Virus record (IMG/VR): IMGVR_UViG_3300025000_000064
Coordinates: 59,606 to 123,605 of that record
Direction: 5' to 3' (one strand)
From: a virus
DNA length: 64,000 bases
Shown: positions 8,669 to 16,138 of the stretch, in pieces
How the letters are laid out: each line of letters opens with the position of its first letter
Position numbering within the stretch: the first letter of the stretch is position 1
Translations under genes and position numbers: made by a program
Notes under the pieces: model-generated
What the model was told of the DNA's origin: nothing
Databases searched by the model: none
Seen by the model: only the letters and a program-made list of their open reading frames with translations

Positions 8669-8794
8669 ATGGCTTGCGGTGAGATTTGCACTCACTCCTC
8701 CCTGAACTAAATCAAAGATTCTATTCAGATATACGTTATCCACATATCATCCTTTGGACATGTCGAAGATGTCACTTAAACTACGCCAGCCATC
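8668..8794 (-). ncRNA. Structured tRNA-like leader RNA upstream of the glycan operon
   Basis: Read on the minus strand, the ends of this 127-base segment pair over 11 positions with one mismatch (8784-8794 with 8668-8678). Directly inside the 3' strand is a T-arm look-alike: stem GTGAG/CTCAC with a 7-base loop TGCAAAT (8679-8695). Near the 5' side is a 5-bp stem with 7-base loop CTTCGAC (GACAT/ATGTC, 8757-8773), shaped like an anticodon arm with TCG. Two more possible hairpins lie between. There is no D-arm and the middle region is about 60 bases, so it is not an ordinary tRNA. It could be a riboswitch-like leader, a tRNA mimic, or a relic. Confidence 0.5.
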
Positions 8795-8804
8795 TATTTA
8801 TATT

Positions 8805-9134
8805 CTATATTATTTTTGTATGATTGTCAATATATGCTTTATAATCAATCTTGGGATTATTTTTTTTAATATCTATTTTATTTAATATAACCATGATAGG
8901 AATGCTTATTGGGAATACTGCAATAATTAAAATTAATAATATTATTTCAGAGATAATCTGAAACATCTCTTTTATGGCTCTGAATATATTAGGAATATTG
9001 CCAATTGTTAATCGTTTTAATTCATTCAAACACAACAATATAAAATAATTATTATATTTATTATAATTACAGTTGCTTAATTTGCTATCTTCGTAATATA
9101 ATTTTCTTTTACCTTTTCTCACTTTAATCATCAT
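8805..9134 (-). CDS. Small membrane protein
   Basis: About 109 residues with a basic start (MMIKVRKGKRKLYYED) and one long hydrophobic stretch near the middle (IILLILIIAVFPISIPIMVIL), probably one membrane span or a hairpin. The ATG at 9134 was chosen because it overlaps the upstream stop (GATGATGATTAA) and follows GGGAG. No family was recognised. Confidence 0.6.
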   Translation of the reverse strand: MMIKVRKGKRKLYYEDSKLSNCNYNKYNNYFILLCLNELKRLTIGNIPNIFRAIKEMFQIISEIILLILIIAVFPISIPIMVILNKIDIKKNNPKIDYKAYIDNHTKII

Positions 9135-9435
9135 CTTTCTCCCATGCAACTGCAACTTTTATTTTTTTATATTTAATTGGAATGCCAAGAAATCTTTTAT
9201 CAACAATTGTTTTTTCATAATATCTTTGCTCAAAATCTTTGCAATTATTATCTTTATTTCTAAAATTGCATGAATCCATTGTCTTGTCTATTCTTAAAGC
9301 AGAATTTGATACTTTGACAGAATTAGGATGATGACAGTCGGCATCCTCTCCAGTATAAATGTGCCTTTCGTCTCCAATATTAAAACTCTGGATATGCTCA
9401 CAATTCATGCAATATCTTTTTTTATTTTTGTTCAT
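9124..9435 (-). CDS. Cys/His-rich small protein, probable zinc binding
   Basis: 103 residues containing CMNC near the N-terminus, a CHHP segment near residue 35 and two further cysteines (SCNF, NNCKDF). This spacing suggests a structural zinc site. Similar Cys-rich proteins are common in phage accessory operons and have no assigned role. Its start overlaps the stop of the upstream Cys-rich gene by four bases, so the pair is probably coupled. Confidence 0.6.
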   Translation of the reverse strand: MNKNKKRYCMNCEHIQSFNIGDERHIYTGEDADCHHPNSVKVSNSALRIDKTMDSCNFRNKDNNCKDFEQRYYEKTIVDKRFLGIPIKYKKIKVAVAWEKDDD

Positions 9436-9644
9436 TTATTATCTCCTATAATCCTTGATTCTGGCATAATATCTGGAATAATATCTCCTTTTTTAAATAA
9501 GTGTCTTACGTCATGACAAGCCAAATCGTCTTCTGAAAATGTTGCCTCTGGATTATAATTGACACTTTTACATGTTTTACATGGACCATCTATAAATGGA
9601 CAATTTGTTAAACGGTATCTGCATTTATGTGATTTGTTATTCAT
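9432..9644 (-). CDS. Cys-rich small protein
   Basis: 70 residues with C-x5-C-x6-C-x2-C (KCRYRLTNC, GPCKTCKS) followed by DDLACHD, a plausible zinc-binding arrangement. It resembles its downstream neighbour in composition. It overlaps the genes on both sides by a few bases. No function recognised. Confidence 0.6.
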   Translation of the reverse strand: MNNKSHKCRYRLTNCPFIDGPCKTCKSVNYNPEATFSEDDLACHDVRHLFKKGDIIPDIMPESRIIGDNK

Positions 9645-10155
9645 TGATTTCGTCCAATTCTTTTAATAATAATATATTTTCTAACCTTTTGACTTCTTCA
9701 AAATTAGTACAATGTTTTAGTTTGCTATTTTCATCAATGCAATCTTTTACCCAATTAAATCTGGTCAAATCACCTATATCTTGATAATTATTTTGCACAT
9801 GAAAAAGAATGTCTTCATAATTCCTTATCACCTGTTTTTTCCTATTTAACTCTTCTTTTAATTGAACAATATATTTTTTATAGTATATATAGGCATAATC
9901 TTTTAAATTTTCTAAAAATAATTCTCTGCCCTCATGAAATAAATCATTATAATTAGGCAAGGTGTATTCTTCTGCAAGCATAACTGTTATTCTCTTAAAT
10001 AAAGATTCTTTTAACCCAATTTGTGTTATAAATTCCAATAATTTATCATCTTCTAAATTTTCAACAATTGACTCTAGGAAATCAATCAATGGTAATTGTA
10101 ATATATTTTTATCTGTTAATTGTATTTTGCAATTTCCTATTATATTATCTTTCAT
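9637..10155 (-). CDS. Hypothetical protein, helical
   Basis: 172 residues rich in Leu, Glu and Lys with predicted long helices, e.g. VQLKEELNRKKQVIRNYEDILF, and a leucine-rich end (RLENILLLKELDEI). No catalytic motif was seen. It starts one base after the stop codon of the metallophosphoesterase gene, so it is probably in the same operon. Confidence 0.6.
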   Translation of the reverse strand: MKDNIIGNCKIQLTDKNILQLPLIDFLESIVENLEDDKLLEFITQIGLKESLFKRITVMLAEEYTLPNYNDLFHEGRELFLENLKDYAYIYYKKYIVQLKEELNRKKQVIRNYEDILFHVQNNYQDIGDLTRFNWVKDCIDENSKLKHCTNFEEVKRLENILLLKELDEINE

Positions 10156-10156
10156 A

Positions 10157-10912
10157 TTAAACCTCGATAATTAAATCTTTATTATATTTACTGTCTCCTC
10201 TTTCATATGGGGGAGGATACCCAACCTGGTTAGATATAAAATTTATCCCATGTTTTTTCTTTTTCATTGATTCATGCGTGTGTCCAGAAAACCAATACAA
10301 CGGCTTATTTTTACATGCTTCTATCTCTTTAGATAAATCTACTTCGTAAGCATATTTTAAATCATTATATTCATCTGTCAATATGCCTAAATGATGCGTT
10401 ATGACGATTGATTTGCCATCATATTTATCCAATTCTTTGAATATATATTCTTTTGATTTCTCATGAATATTATTTATAAAATATGGAGTTATTCTCCCAA
10501 TTTCACAATTTATATAATTATAATCATTCATTGATTTCCATGCTCTTTGGATGTCATTTGGATTCATATTGTTGAAATTTGTCCAAAAGCATGAACCTAT
10601 GAATTTAACACCATCAATGATAACAAAATCATCTTCCAAGAAATGATAATGGGAATACAATTGAGATAGTTGTCTCAGTTTAAGAATTGTTGCTTCCATT
10701 GTTGATTTTTCATTATAGAATGTATGATTTCCAGCAACTTCAATGATATGCAGATTGGGATTCATGTCTAATAGATTTAATAGCCATAAAGCATGCTTTA
10801 AGCCTTCTGCTGTATCTCCAGCCAATATCAAAACATCAATATCCTCTAAATCAATATCGAATTTATAATTTCTAAAATCTAAATGCAAATCGGATATTGT
10901 TTTAATTTTCAT
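10157..10912 (-). CDS. Calcineurin-like metallophosphoesterase
   Basis: The full motif set of the family is present: ISDLHLD at the N-terminus (D-x-H), LILAGDTAE (GD), EVAGNHTFYN (GNH), ITHHLG and WFSGHTHES (GHTH). These residues bind two metal ions for phosphoester hydrolysis. The start at 10912 (MKIKTISD) is chosen over an upstream ATG because GGAGATTAATA precedes it. Substrate is unknown; phage members include nucleotide phosphatases, nucleases and 2',3'-cyclic phosphodiesterases. A second family member lies at 12012. Confidence 0.85.
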   Translation of the reverse strand: MKIKTISDLHLDFRNYKFDIDLEDIDVLILAGDTAEGLKHALWLLNLLDMNPNLHIIEVAGNHTFYNEKSTMEATILKLRQLSQLYSHYHFLEDDFVIIDGVKFIGSCFWTNFNNMNPNDIQRAWKSMNDYNYINCEIGRITPYFINNIHEKSKEYIFKELDKYDGKSIVITHHLGILTDEYNDLKYAYEVDLSKEIEACKNKPLYWFSGHTHESMKKKKHGINFISNQVGYPPPYERGDSKYNKDLIIEV

Positions 10913-10914
10913 TA

Positions 10915-11280
10915 TTAATCTCCAATCAACGCAATCAAGCAATCTTTTTCAAATTTTAAATCATTAATATCATGTGTATTCAAACTCAGGTTATCATTAT
11001 TTATTTTTAATCTATCTTGAACGGTTTTAATAATTGATAATTGCTCTTCATTTTCTTTCTTAAACTTAGCCTCTCTTATTGATTCGTTAGAGCCGTATTC
11101 TTTAAGTTCATCTTTATCCATATCGCTCAATTTCATGAGCCAAATGTTTCTGGTCATGGATAGCTCAAAATTAGCATTATCTAAACTATTCTTTAGCTCT
11201 GTATTTCTAATCATGCTCTGTCTTATTTCCGCATTTATTGTTTTTGCTTGTTCCATGACTTCTTTTAATCTTTTCTTCAT
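10915..11280 (-). CDS. Coiled-coil protein
   Basis: About 121 residues dominated by two charged helices (KKRLKEVMEQAKTINAEIRQS and EEQLSIIKTVQDRLKINNDN). No enzyme motif. The start MKKRLKEV is preceded by AAGGAAG. The gene is the first after repeat copy A, which probably carries its promoter or leader. Confidence 0.6.
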   Translation of the reverse strand: MKKRLKEVMEQAKTINAEIRQSMIRNTELKNSLDNANFELSMTRNIWLMKLSDMDKDELKEYGSNESIREAKFKKENEEQLSIIKTVQDRLKINNDNLSLNTHDINDLKFEKDCLIALIGD

Positions 11281-11316
11281 ATTATCTTCCTTCTCATGTA
11301 TAAACATGTAAATATC

Positions 11317-11400
11317 AATTCTCAGTGTAAATCTCTCACGTTGTAGTTCAATAACTTTGTGTTAAATATATTTCGGATACAAACATATCATATTAAATTA
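11317..11400 (+). repeat. Dispersed intergenic repeat, copy A
   Basis: About 84 bases starting AATTCTCAG and containing TAAATCTCTCA, TTAAATATATTT and GATACAAACAT. The same order recurs at 21997, 39903 and (inverted) 52308. It lies just upstream of the minus-strand gene starting at 11280. Confidence 0.7.
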
Positions 11401-11401
11401 A

Positions 11402-11581
11402 TTACTCTGCTATCTCTACATATTTACTTTTGAATATTCTTAATAGTGTTCCATTTGTTGATTTCATTATCACTTTACCGTCTTCTGTCTCCAAAATAAC
11501 TCCGAAAGTAAACATATTGCTCTCTCTGCAACTTTTAATACATGACTCAAATTCCTTTAAGTCTCTAATTATTATTTTCAT
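11402..11581 (-). CDS. Small protein (59 residues)
   Basis: A short gene with an ideal TAGGAGGTATTA ribosome binding site before its ATG. The product begins MKIIIRDLKEFESCIK and contains a beta-rich middle (FTFGVILETEDGKVIMK). It ends just before repeat copy A. No family recognised. The strong binding site and consistent base composition make it likely to be real. Confidence 0.65.
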   Translation of the reverse strand: MKIIIRDLKEFESCIKSCRESNMFTFGVILETEDGKVIMKSTNGTLLRIFKSKYVEIAE

Positions 11582-11590
11582 TAATACCTC

Positions 11591-12019
11591 CTAAGTCCAT
11601 AGATGATGCAGAAAACAATCAAATAATTGCAACATTGCATATTCTGAATTATTTCCAGTCATTTTTATTGCTTTATACATTATCTTATAATATCCACTAT
11701 GCTTTTCATCATATAATGCTTGCAAGAAATCTTTTATGTCTTTCATTCTGCTATTATAATTATCTACTTCTTCCACAGAAGGACGATTATCTTTCCAATC
11801 AAGTCCAACACAAATATCCATCAGTCTACTAATTTCTTTAGATAATAGAAAAGCATTATAGTCATAAGATGTTTTTATAATTGGATATTTTTTATAATCT
11901 TTGCCAAGATTGTCTTCTAATTTTTCATATTCTTCTTCGGATATATCAGATTTTAATTCCCATTTATCAACCAATTCCGAATAGCTAAATCCTTTAAATT
12001 TAAATTCTTTTTTATTCAT
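11591..12019 (-). CDS. Hypothetical protein
   Basis: About 142 residues, acidic and helical, with no recognisable motif. The start MNKKEFKFKG at 12019 has GGAG nine bases upstream and overlaps the end of the metallophosphoesterase gene. Its tight spacing to both neighbours points to coupled expression. Confidence 0.6.
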   Translation of the reverse strand: MNKKEFKFKGFSYSELVDKWELKSDISEEEYEKLEDNLGKDYKKYPIIKTSYDYNAFLLSKEISRLMDICVGLDWKDNRPSVEEVDNYNSRMKDIKDFLQALYDEKHSGYYKIMYKAIKMTGNNSEYAMLQLFDCFLHHLWT

Positions 12020-12593
12020 AATTTTTAGCTCCATCTATACTAAACATTTTCTCACCTGTTTTTGCATTATAAAAATATTTATTATCTCTATATTTTAATT
12101 TATTTATTGCATCATCTAATAATATTGGAGTATAGTTTATTGCATCAACGGATACATCCATACTTCTTCCTTTCGTATATGGCAAAGAGCCATGAACGTG
12201 TCCATAAAAGTGATAAGAACCATGAAAAGCCCTATCCCATGATAACATTGGAAAATGAATTAAAAATACGTAATCGTTATTGTGCATAAACCCTTTATAG
12301 TAATGCCAATTGGCTATATAGTTGGATGATTTTGCCCTTTGTAAGTTTTCTTTAGAGTCATGATTACCCTTTATGACAATCTTTTGACCATTTAATTCGT
12401 TGAATATTTCATATTTTCTATCCCAAAAACAGTCTCCAAGTATATAAACAAGGTCTTCTTTAGAAACAGCATTATTCCAATTTGTTTTTATGAAAGAGTC
12501 ATGTTCTTCGCAATCTTTGAATCGACTTCTCACTCCTCGCAAAATCAGATTATTATGCTTCATGTGTAAATCACTAATTAGAAATATCTTCAT
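12012..12593 (-). CDS. Calcineurin-like metallophosphoesterase
   Basis: 193 residues with FLISDLHMKHNN (D-x-H), YILGDCFWD (GD), VIKGNHDSKE (GNHD), IHFPMLSWD and FYGHVHGSL (GHVHG). It matches the short phage/bacterial phosphoesterase subfamily whose members begin with KIFLISDLH. It is distinct from the 252-residue family member at 10157, with different spacing between motifs. Substrate unknown. Confidence 0.85.
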   Translation of the reverse strand: MKIFLISDLHMKHNNLILRGVRSRFKDCEEHDSFIKTNWNNAVSKEDLVYILGDCFWDRKYEIFNELNGQKIVIKGNHDSKENLQRAKSSNYIANWHYYKGFMHNNDYVFLIHFPMLSWDRAFHGSYHFYGHVHGSLPYTKGRSMDVSVDAINYTPILLDDAINKLKYRDNKYFYNAKTGEKMFSIDGAKNYE

Positions 12594-12599
12594 TGATAT

Positions 12600-13457
12600 T
12601 TATTCCTTTATATAAAATAAATCTGCTTCATTATTTATATCTAATATAAATTCTTTTGTTTTGCTTATTATATTTTCATATATTTCTTTATGTTGTTTGG
12701 CATCGTTTATTAAATTAGCATCTCTGTCTGGATGATTGCCATGCTTGTTATTTCCGTAATCTATAACATTAAACTGCAATGAGCAATTTCCACATTTCCA
12801 ATATCTCAAATCTATTCCCTTGTATCTATCTCCGAATGTTTTTATTTTAAAATCATCTTCAACTAATCTTTTACCGCAAGAAGGACAAAATAATTCAGTC
12901 TCGTCACAATAATTATACTGTGCAACTTCTGATACAAAGTCAATTAAATCTTTTTTATTATTAATCTCTTCCAGTTCTTTAGATAAATTTTTTATTGTTA
13001 ATAAATCCTTTTCTCTCGCTTCCCCTAACTGTGTTCTATTTATTTTCTCTAACTTATAAATTTTATTATATAAATCATTTTTAGAATCAACATCATTTAC
13101 TTTTTTATATGAAAGCTCAATCAAATTTTTAATACATTGTTCTTTTTGCCATAAAAAATAAGCAAATTCTTTACTAAATACTTCTTTAACAATAAATTCA
13201 TTTGTAGCAAACACTGGAGCTTTACAACAACAGCCATCTTCAACAACGTCTCCAATTGTTTCTATTAAGGCTATTTCGTATTCTCTGTCCTTATATACAG
13301 ATTGTTTCCAATACCACATGCCATCAGTTATAGTCTGATATAACTTAAAGCCCACACCGTATATAGTTGGGTCATCATATAGTTTAACATGTTCTCCCAA
13401 TTCATACTTAATGCCATTATCTATCAGTCCTTTTCTAAATATTTTGTAACCTATCAT
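12600..13457 (-). CDS. Phage protein with DUF7666-like N-terminus and zinc ribbon
   Basis: 285 residues. The N-terminal ~100 (MIGYKIFRKGL, KYELGEHVKL, YGVGFKLYQT) resembles a domain common in phage accessory proteins (DUF7666-like). Then follow a coiled-coil stretch and a zinc ribbon: LFCPSCGKRL and WKCGNCSLQF, two C-x2-C knuckles about 30 residues apart. The zinc ribbon suggests nucleic-acid binding. It is the first gene downstream of the large RNA gene's terminator. Confidence 0.55.
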   Translation of the reverse strand: MIGYKIFRKGLIDNGIKYELGEHVKLYDDPTIYGVGFKLYQTITDGMWYWKQSVYKDREYEIALIETIGDVVEDGCCCKAPVFATNEFIVKEVFSKEFAYFLWQKEQCIKNLIELSYKKVNDVDSKNDLYNKIYKLEKINRTQLGEAREKDLLTIKNLSKELEEINNKKDLIDFVSEVAQYNYCDETELFCPSCGKRLVEDDFKIKTFGDRYKGIDLRYWKCGNCSLQFNVIDYGNNKHGNHPDRDANLINDAKQHKEIYENIISKTKEFILDINNEADLFYIKE

Positions 13458-13514
13458 TTTATTATCCTTAATTTCTATATAAATATATTAAACGATAAAA
13501 TAACATCTGTCAAT

Positions 13515-13545
13515 ATATAATAAAAAGATGTCTTTCGACATCTCT
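13515..13545 (-). terminator. Intrinsic terminator of the large RNA gene
   Basis: On the minus strand, AGATGTC-GAAA-GACATCT forms a 7-bp stem with a stable GNRA tetraloop (13526-13543) and is followed at once by TTTTTATTAT. This is a textbook Rho-independent terminator. It lies downstream of the structured RNA and upstream of the 13457 gene. Confidence 0.85.
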
Positions 13546-14078
13546 TACAAAGGAGCAATTATTTATTATAAACAACCAATAAATAATAAATTATAAAACA
13601 TAGACAAGGTTTATTTTTTACTTGCAAGCTTTCACCATACAGCCATTTACCATTATTCAGACACATACTAGGTTAATTGTACTTTTTAACCCTTAACATA
13701 TGAAGAGATTGGTTACTCTTAGCTTTCACATCCAATATCATATTTTATATAGCCGTTATTTTCAAGCGACATTTGCTACTCGCACTCCGTACATAGTCTT
13801 TCGTATCTGATATTAACCAGATACCAATCGCAGTTTATCACGTTTCTTTGTTCAAATGTATCCTCACTTCACTAAGGTAACATAAAAATTCAGATAGCTT
13901 ACACAAGACTTACAGATTCCTTATGGTTTTATAGTTACTTACAGTTATTAACAATTCGTCTTTGACAAAACTATGAAGGGCATTCCAACCCTCTTATTAA
14001 TACACTTTTGAGAACTTGGCATTCTCTTCAGTCACTATATTTTACAATTTATTATTTAATTATCATGGTTCGATTATA
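13515..14078 (-). ncRNA. Large structured noncoding RNA (ROOL/GOLLD-like candidate)
   Basis: A ~560-base transcript unit without a meaningful ORF, with its own sigma-70 promoter and terminator. On the minus strand 14041-14058 and 13581-13598 pair in 18 of 18 positions (one G-U), closing a ~478-base domain. Inside lie many hairpins: GAGAA/TTCTC, CCTTA/TGAGG, GTATCTG/CAGATAC (13803-13824), AAGAG/CTCTT and GGTTAA/TTAACC. Base composition is less AT-biased than intergenic DNA. Size, phage location and multi-stem design resemble the giant ornate RNA classes (ROOL, GOLLD), but I cannot test family membership. It lies between two oppositely independent gene blocks. Confidence 0.75.
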
Positions 14079-14084
14079 TTTTTA

Positions 14085-14113
14085 TTATGTATTATAACAT
14101 CTTACTTGTCAAG
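14085..14113 (-). promoter_or_regulatory. Sigma-70 promoter of the large RNA
   Basis: TTGACA (14113-14108), 17-base spacer, CATAAT (14090-14085) on the minus strand. The predicted start is near 14078, about 20 bases before the closing helix of the RNA. Confidence 0.75.
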
Positions 14114-14151
14114 TAGTGAATTATTTTTTTAATTATCGCATTTGTTATTGA

Positions 14152-14484
14152 CTATAATTTATATATGTTTTCTTTGTTTAATGCGCTTTTATACACAGAT
14201 ATAATTTCTCTAAACCCACTGCATGTGAATTCTAAAGACTCGCTATATACAATATTGTTAACACACATTCCAACTATTGATAAACAGTCAAAATTATCTG
14301 GGTCTATAAGCTTTACCCTAATGTCTATTAATGGGCTAATATAACTGAAGCAACTTTCCCTTTCGGATATTTTTATATTAGCAAATTTAGTAAGTAAATA
14401 TTTTAATAAAAAATATATATATCCATCTTGGTTTTTGTCTATCAGAACACATAAAGAAAACCTATTGTTTTTCATAATAATCAT
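14152..14484 (-). CDS. Hypothetical protein
   Basis: About 110 residues (MIIMKNNRFSLCVLIDK...). No motif recognised. The start overlaps the end of the 14462-14635 gene, consistent with coupling; AAAGAG lies upstream. It ends about 40 bases before the large RNA promoter. Confidence 0.55.
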   Translation of the reverse strand: MIIMKNNRFSLCVLIDKNQDGYIYFLLKYLLTKFANIKISERESCFSYISPLIDIRVKLIDPDNFDCLSIVGMCVNNIVYSESLEFTCSGFREIISVYKSALNKENIYKL

Positions 14485-14635
14485 TTATCTCTTTTTTTAT
14501 TGCTTCGACCAATTTTAAGCCATTCTCTTGGCAAGTCATATTCTGGTTATGAAAGGGCATTGTGTCCCTAAAGAGAGCAACATATAATCCTGATAATTTT
14601 GATGACAATTTATATATTCTAGATTCTTTTTTCAT
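14462..14635 (-). CDS. Small protein (57 residues)
   Basis: Starts with the ATG in a TAATG overlap with the CobO-like gene; GGAG is a few bases upstream. The product is MKKESRIYKLSSKLSGLYV followed by a helical end (LKLVEAIKKEINDYYEKQ). No family recognised. Confidence 0.6.
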   Translation of the reverse strand: MKKESRIYKLSSKLSGLYVALFRDTMPFHNQNMTCQENGLKLVEAIKKEINDYYEKQ

Positions 14636-15213
14636 TAATACTCCACACCTCGCCTACTTTTTACTCCGATATCTATATAATGCTTTATAGGGTTCATTCC
14701 TGTTATCAGATGGGCAACTTCAAATAATTTTTCTCTTATCTCTGGTCTACCTATTCTTCCAGTCATTACCACTTCTAACCTTTTTGGTTTATTTTTTAGA
14801 AAATCTAAAACTTGGTCAATGTGTATTGTGTCCAAATCTAAAGCTATGTTTATTTCATCTAATACTATCATGTCATACTCTTTGGCATTATGTATGATGT
14901 AGAACCATCCCTTTTGTGCCTCCAATTTGTCTTCGTCTGTTAAGTTGGCTTTATATACAACTTTATCAAATCCACAATTTTTATATTTTAAATTTTTTCT
15001 TATATTGTCCTTTAATGAATTTAAAGCGTTATATTCTCCGTACTTGCACCTATCTCCTCCTTTGCAGAACTGCATGATAAGAACTTTCCACCCAGAACCT
15101 AAAGCCCTTAAAGCCAAACCCATAGATGCAGTAGTCTTTCCCTTCCCTTCTGATGTGTATATTTGTATATATCCAGTTTTTCTAAACTTTGGATTTTGCA
15201 ATTCTTCTGTCAT
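14635..15213 (-). CDS. cobO: Cob(I)yrinic acid a,c-diamide adenosyltransferase-like (CobO/BtuR family)
   Basis: 192 residues with the family P-loop IYTSEGKGKTTASMGLALRA, MQFCKGG, the Walker B-like MIVLDEINIALD, and the end signature EVVMTGR, ITGMNPIKHY and GVKSRRGVEY. These match bacterial CobO/CobA adenosyltransferases, which attach the adenosyl group to cob(I)alamin or its precursor. Length is normal and the key motifs are intact, so it may be an active auxiliary metabolic gene that feeds adenosylcobalamin to B12-dependent enzymes. No other cobalamin gene is in the window. Confidence 0.85.
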   Translation of the reverse strand: MTEELQNPKFRKTGYIQIYTSEGKGKTTASMGLALRALGSGWKVLIMQFCKGGDRCKYGEYNALNSLKDNIRKNLKYKNCGFDKVVYKANLTDEDKLEAQKGWFYIIHNAKEYDMIVLDEINIALDLDTIHIDQVLDFLKNKPKRLEVVMTGRIGRPEIREKLFEVAHLITGMNPIKHYIDIGVKSRRGVEY

Positions 15214-15570
15214 TTATTTCACTATTGGTTTTAAACTAGCATCTAAACTGTTTCTCAATAATCCCTCAAATATTCTTAGTGTTTTCATATTTTGTTTTAA
15301 ATCAGGATTTATCTTTTTAAACAATCTGCTTGTATAAGAAGGAGAACATTCATTGCAAATATAAGTTTCGTCTTTTGATTTTTTATGAAATTTTATTAGC
15401 TTTGTTGTGTTTGAACATATGTTGCATTTAATAAGTTTCTTTGTGTAATCTTTGCATTTATCAATCTGCTTTAATCTTTGCAATTCTAAAACATTGATTT
15501 CTTTAGGTTTTTCTATTTTATAAGCGGAACTTACTTCGCTTTTAACTTCACTATTTTCATCTGTTAGCAT
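15214..15570 (-). CDS. Zinc-ribbon-like small protein
   Basis: 118 residues. A central pair of knuckles, KCNICSN and YICNECSP, about 25 residues apart suggests one zinc ribbon, flanked by basic helices. It ends one base before the CobO-like gene begins. It may bind nucleic acid. No family name can be given. Confidence 0.6.
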   Translation of the reverse strand: MLTDENSEVKSEVSSAYKIEKPKEINVLELQRLKQIDKCKDYTKKLIKCNICSNTTKLIKFHKKSKDETYICNECSPSYTSRLFKKINPDLKQNMKTLRIFEGLLRNSLDASLKPIVK

Positions 15571-15736
15571 ATATTTTCTCCATTACAGAACTATATCTTT
15601 CGTACCATAGATTAGATATAAATTTATGATGCTCTATCATCTTATCTTTATAATAAATCTTTTGTTCTAAATCTATTCTTTTATTTAATTCATAAAAATA
15701 ACCTATTATAAATATAAATAAAAATACATATGTCAT
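15557..15736 (-). CDS. Small membrane-anchored protein (59 residues)
   Basis: The N-terminus MTYVFLFIFIIGYFYE is a membrane span or signal anchor, followed by a charged helix (KRIDLEQKIYYKDK). The stop overlaps the start of the 15570 gene. No family recognised. Confidence 0.6.
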   Translation of the reverse strand: MTYVFLFIFIIGYFYELNKRIDLEQKIYYKDKMIEHHKFISNLWYERYSSVMEKIYANR

Positions 15737-15738
15737 GA

Positions 15739-15978
15739 TTAATCCCTTTTATTGTCCAGTCTTTCTTTTAAGATGATTCCCAAAATTGATAAAGATGTCA
15801 ATATAGAATCAATCTCTTCTTTGTCTTTATTGTCATAGATAACTTTATAACCTACAATTATCTTATTTGCTAATTGAGAATCAGTTTCTTTTTCTAATTC
15901 TTTTTTCATAGCCATTGCTTTATTGTATAGCTCAATACCTACATTTTTTAATTCATTAATATCATTATTTTCTGTCAT
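15739..15978 (-). CDS. Hypothetical protein, helical
   Basis: 79 residues from MTENNDINELKN, chosen because AAAGGA lies eight bases before this ATG; the longer reading overlaps another gene entirely. The product is helical and acidic, with a hydrophobic end (LTSLSILGIILKERL). Function unknown. Confidence 0.55.
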   Translation of the reverse strand: MTENNDINELKNVGIELYNKAMAMKKELEKETDSQLANKIIVGYKVIYDNKDKEEIDSILTSLSILGIILKERLDNKRD

Positions 15979-16138
15979 TACTTGTTCCTTTATTAAAACA
16001 ATCACACTTAACAGCAAGTCCAGTTTCATATAACTTTGTGCCGTCTTTATCGCAAATGGGTTTTGCTTTATTTGTTTCATTAATATTTAAACAACTTGGA
16101 CATTTTTTCTCTTTTCCGCAAAGTCTATCATTAATCAT
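15965..16138 (-). CDS. Cys-rich small protein (57 residues)
   Basis: Starts MINDRLCGKEKKCPSCL, then KPICDKDG and VKCDCFN: six cysteines arranged like a rubredoxin or zinc-finger fold. GGAGG lies six bases before this ATG, inside the end of the sigma-like gene. It overlaps the next gene by 14 bases. Confidence 0.6.
   Translation of the reverse strand: MINDRLCGKEKKCPSCLNINETNKAKPICDKDGTKLYETGLAVKCDCFNKGTSNDRK

Noticed and set aside
8668-8794. Ordinary tRNA-Arg (TCG)
   Set aside because: The anticodon- and T-arm look right, but there is no D-arm, only 10 bases separate the acceptor and anticodon stems, and the variable region is about 60 bases.
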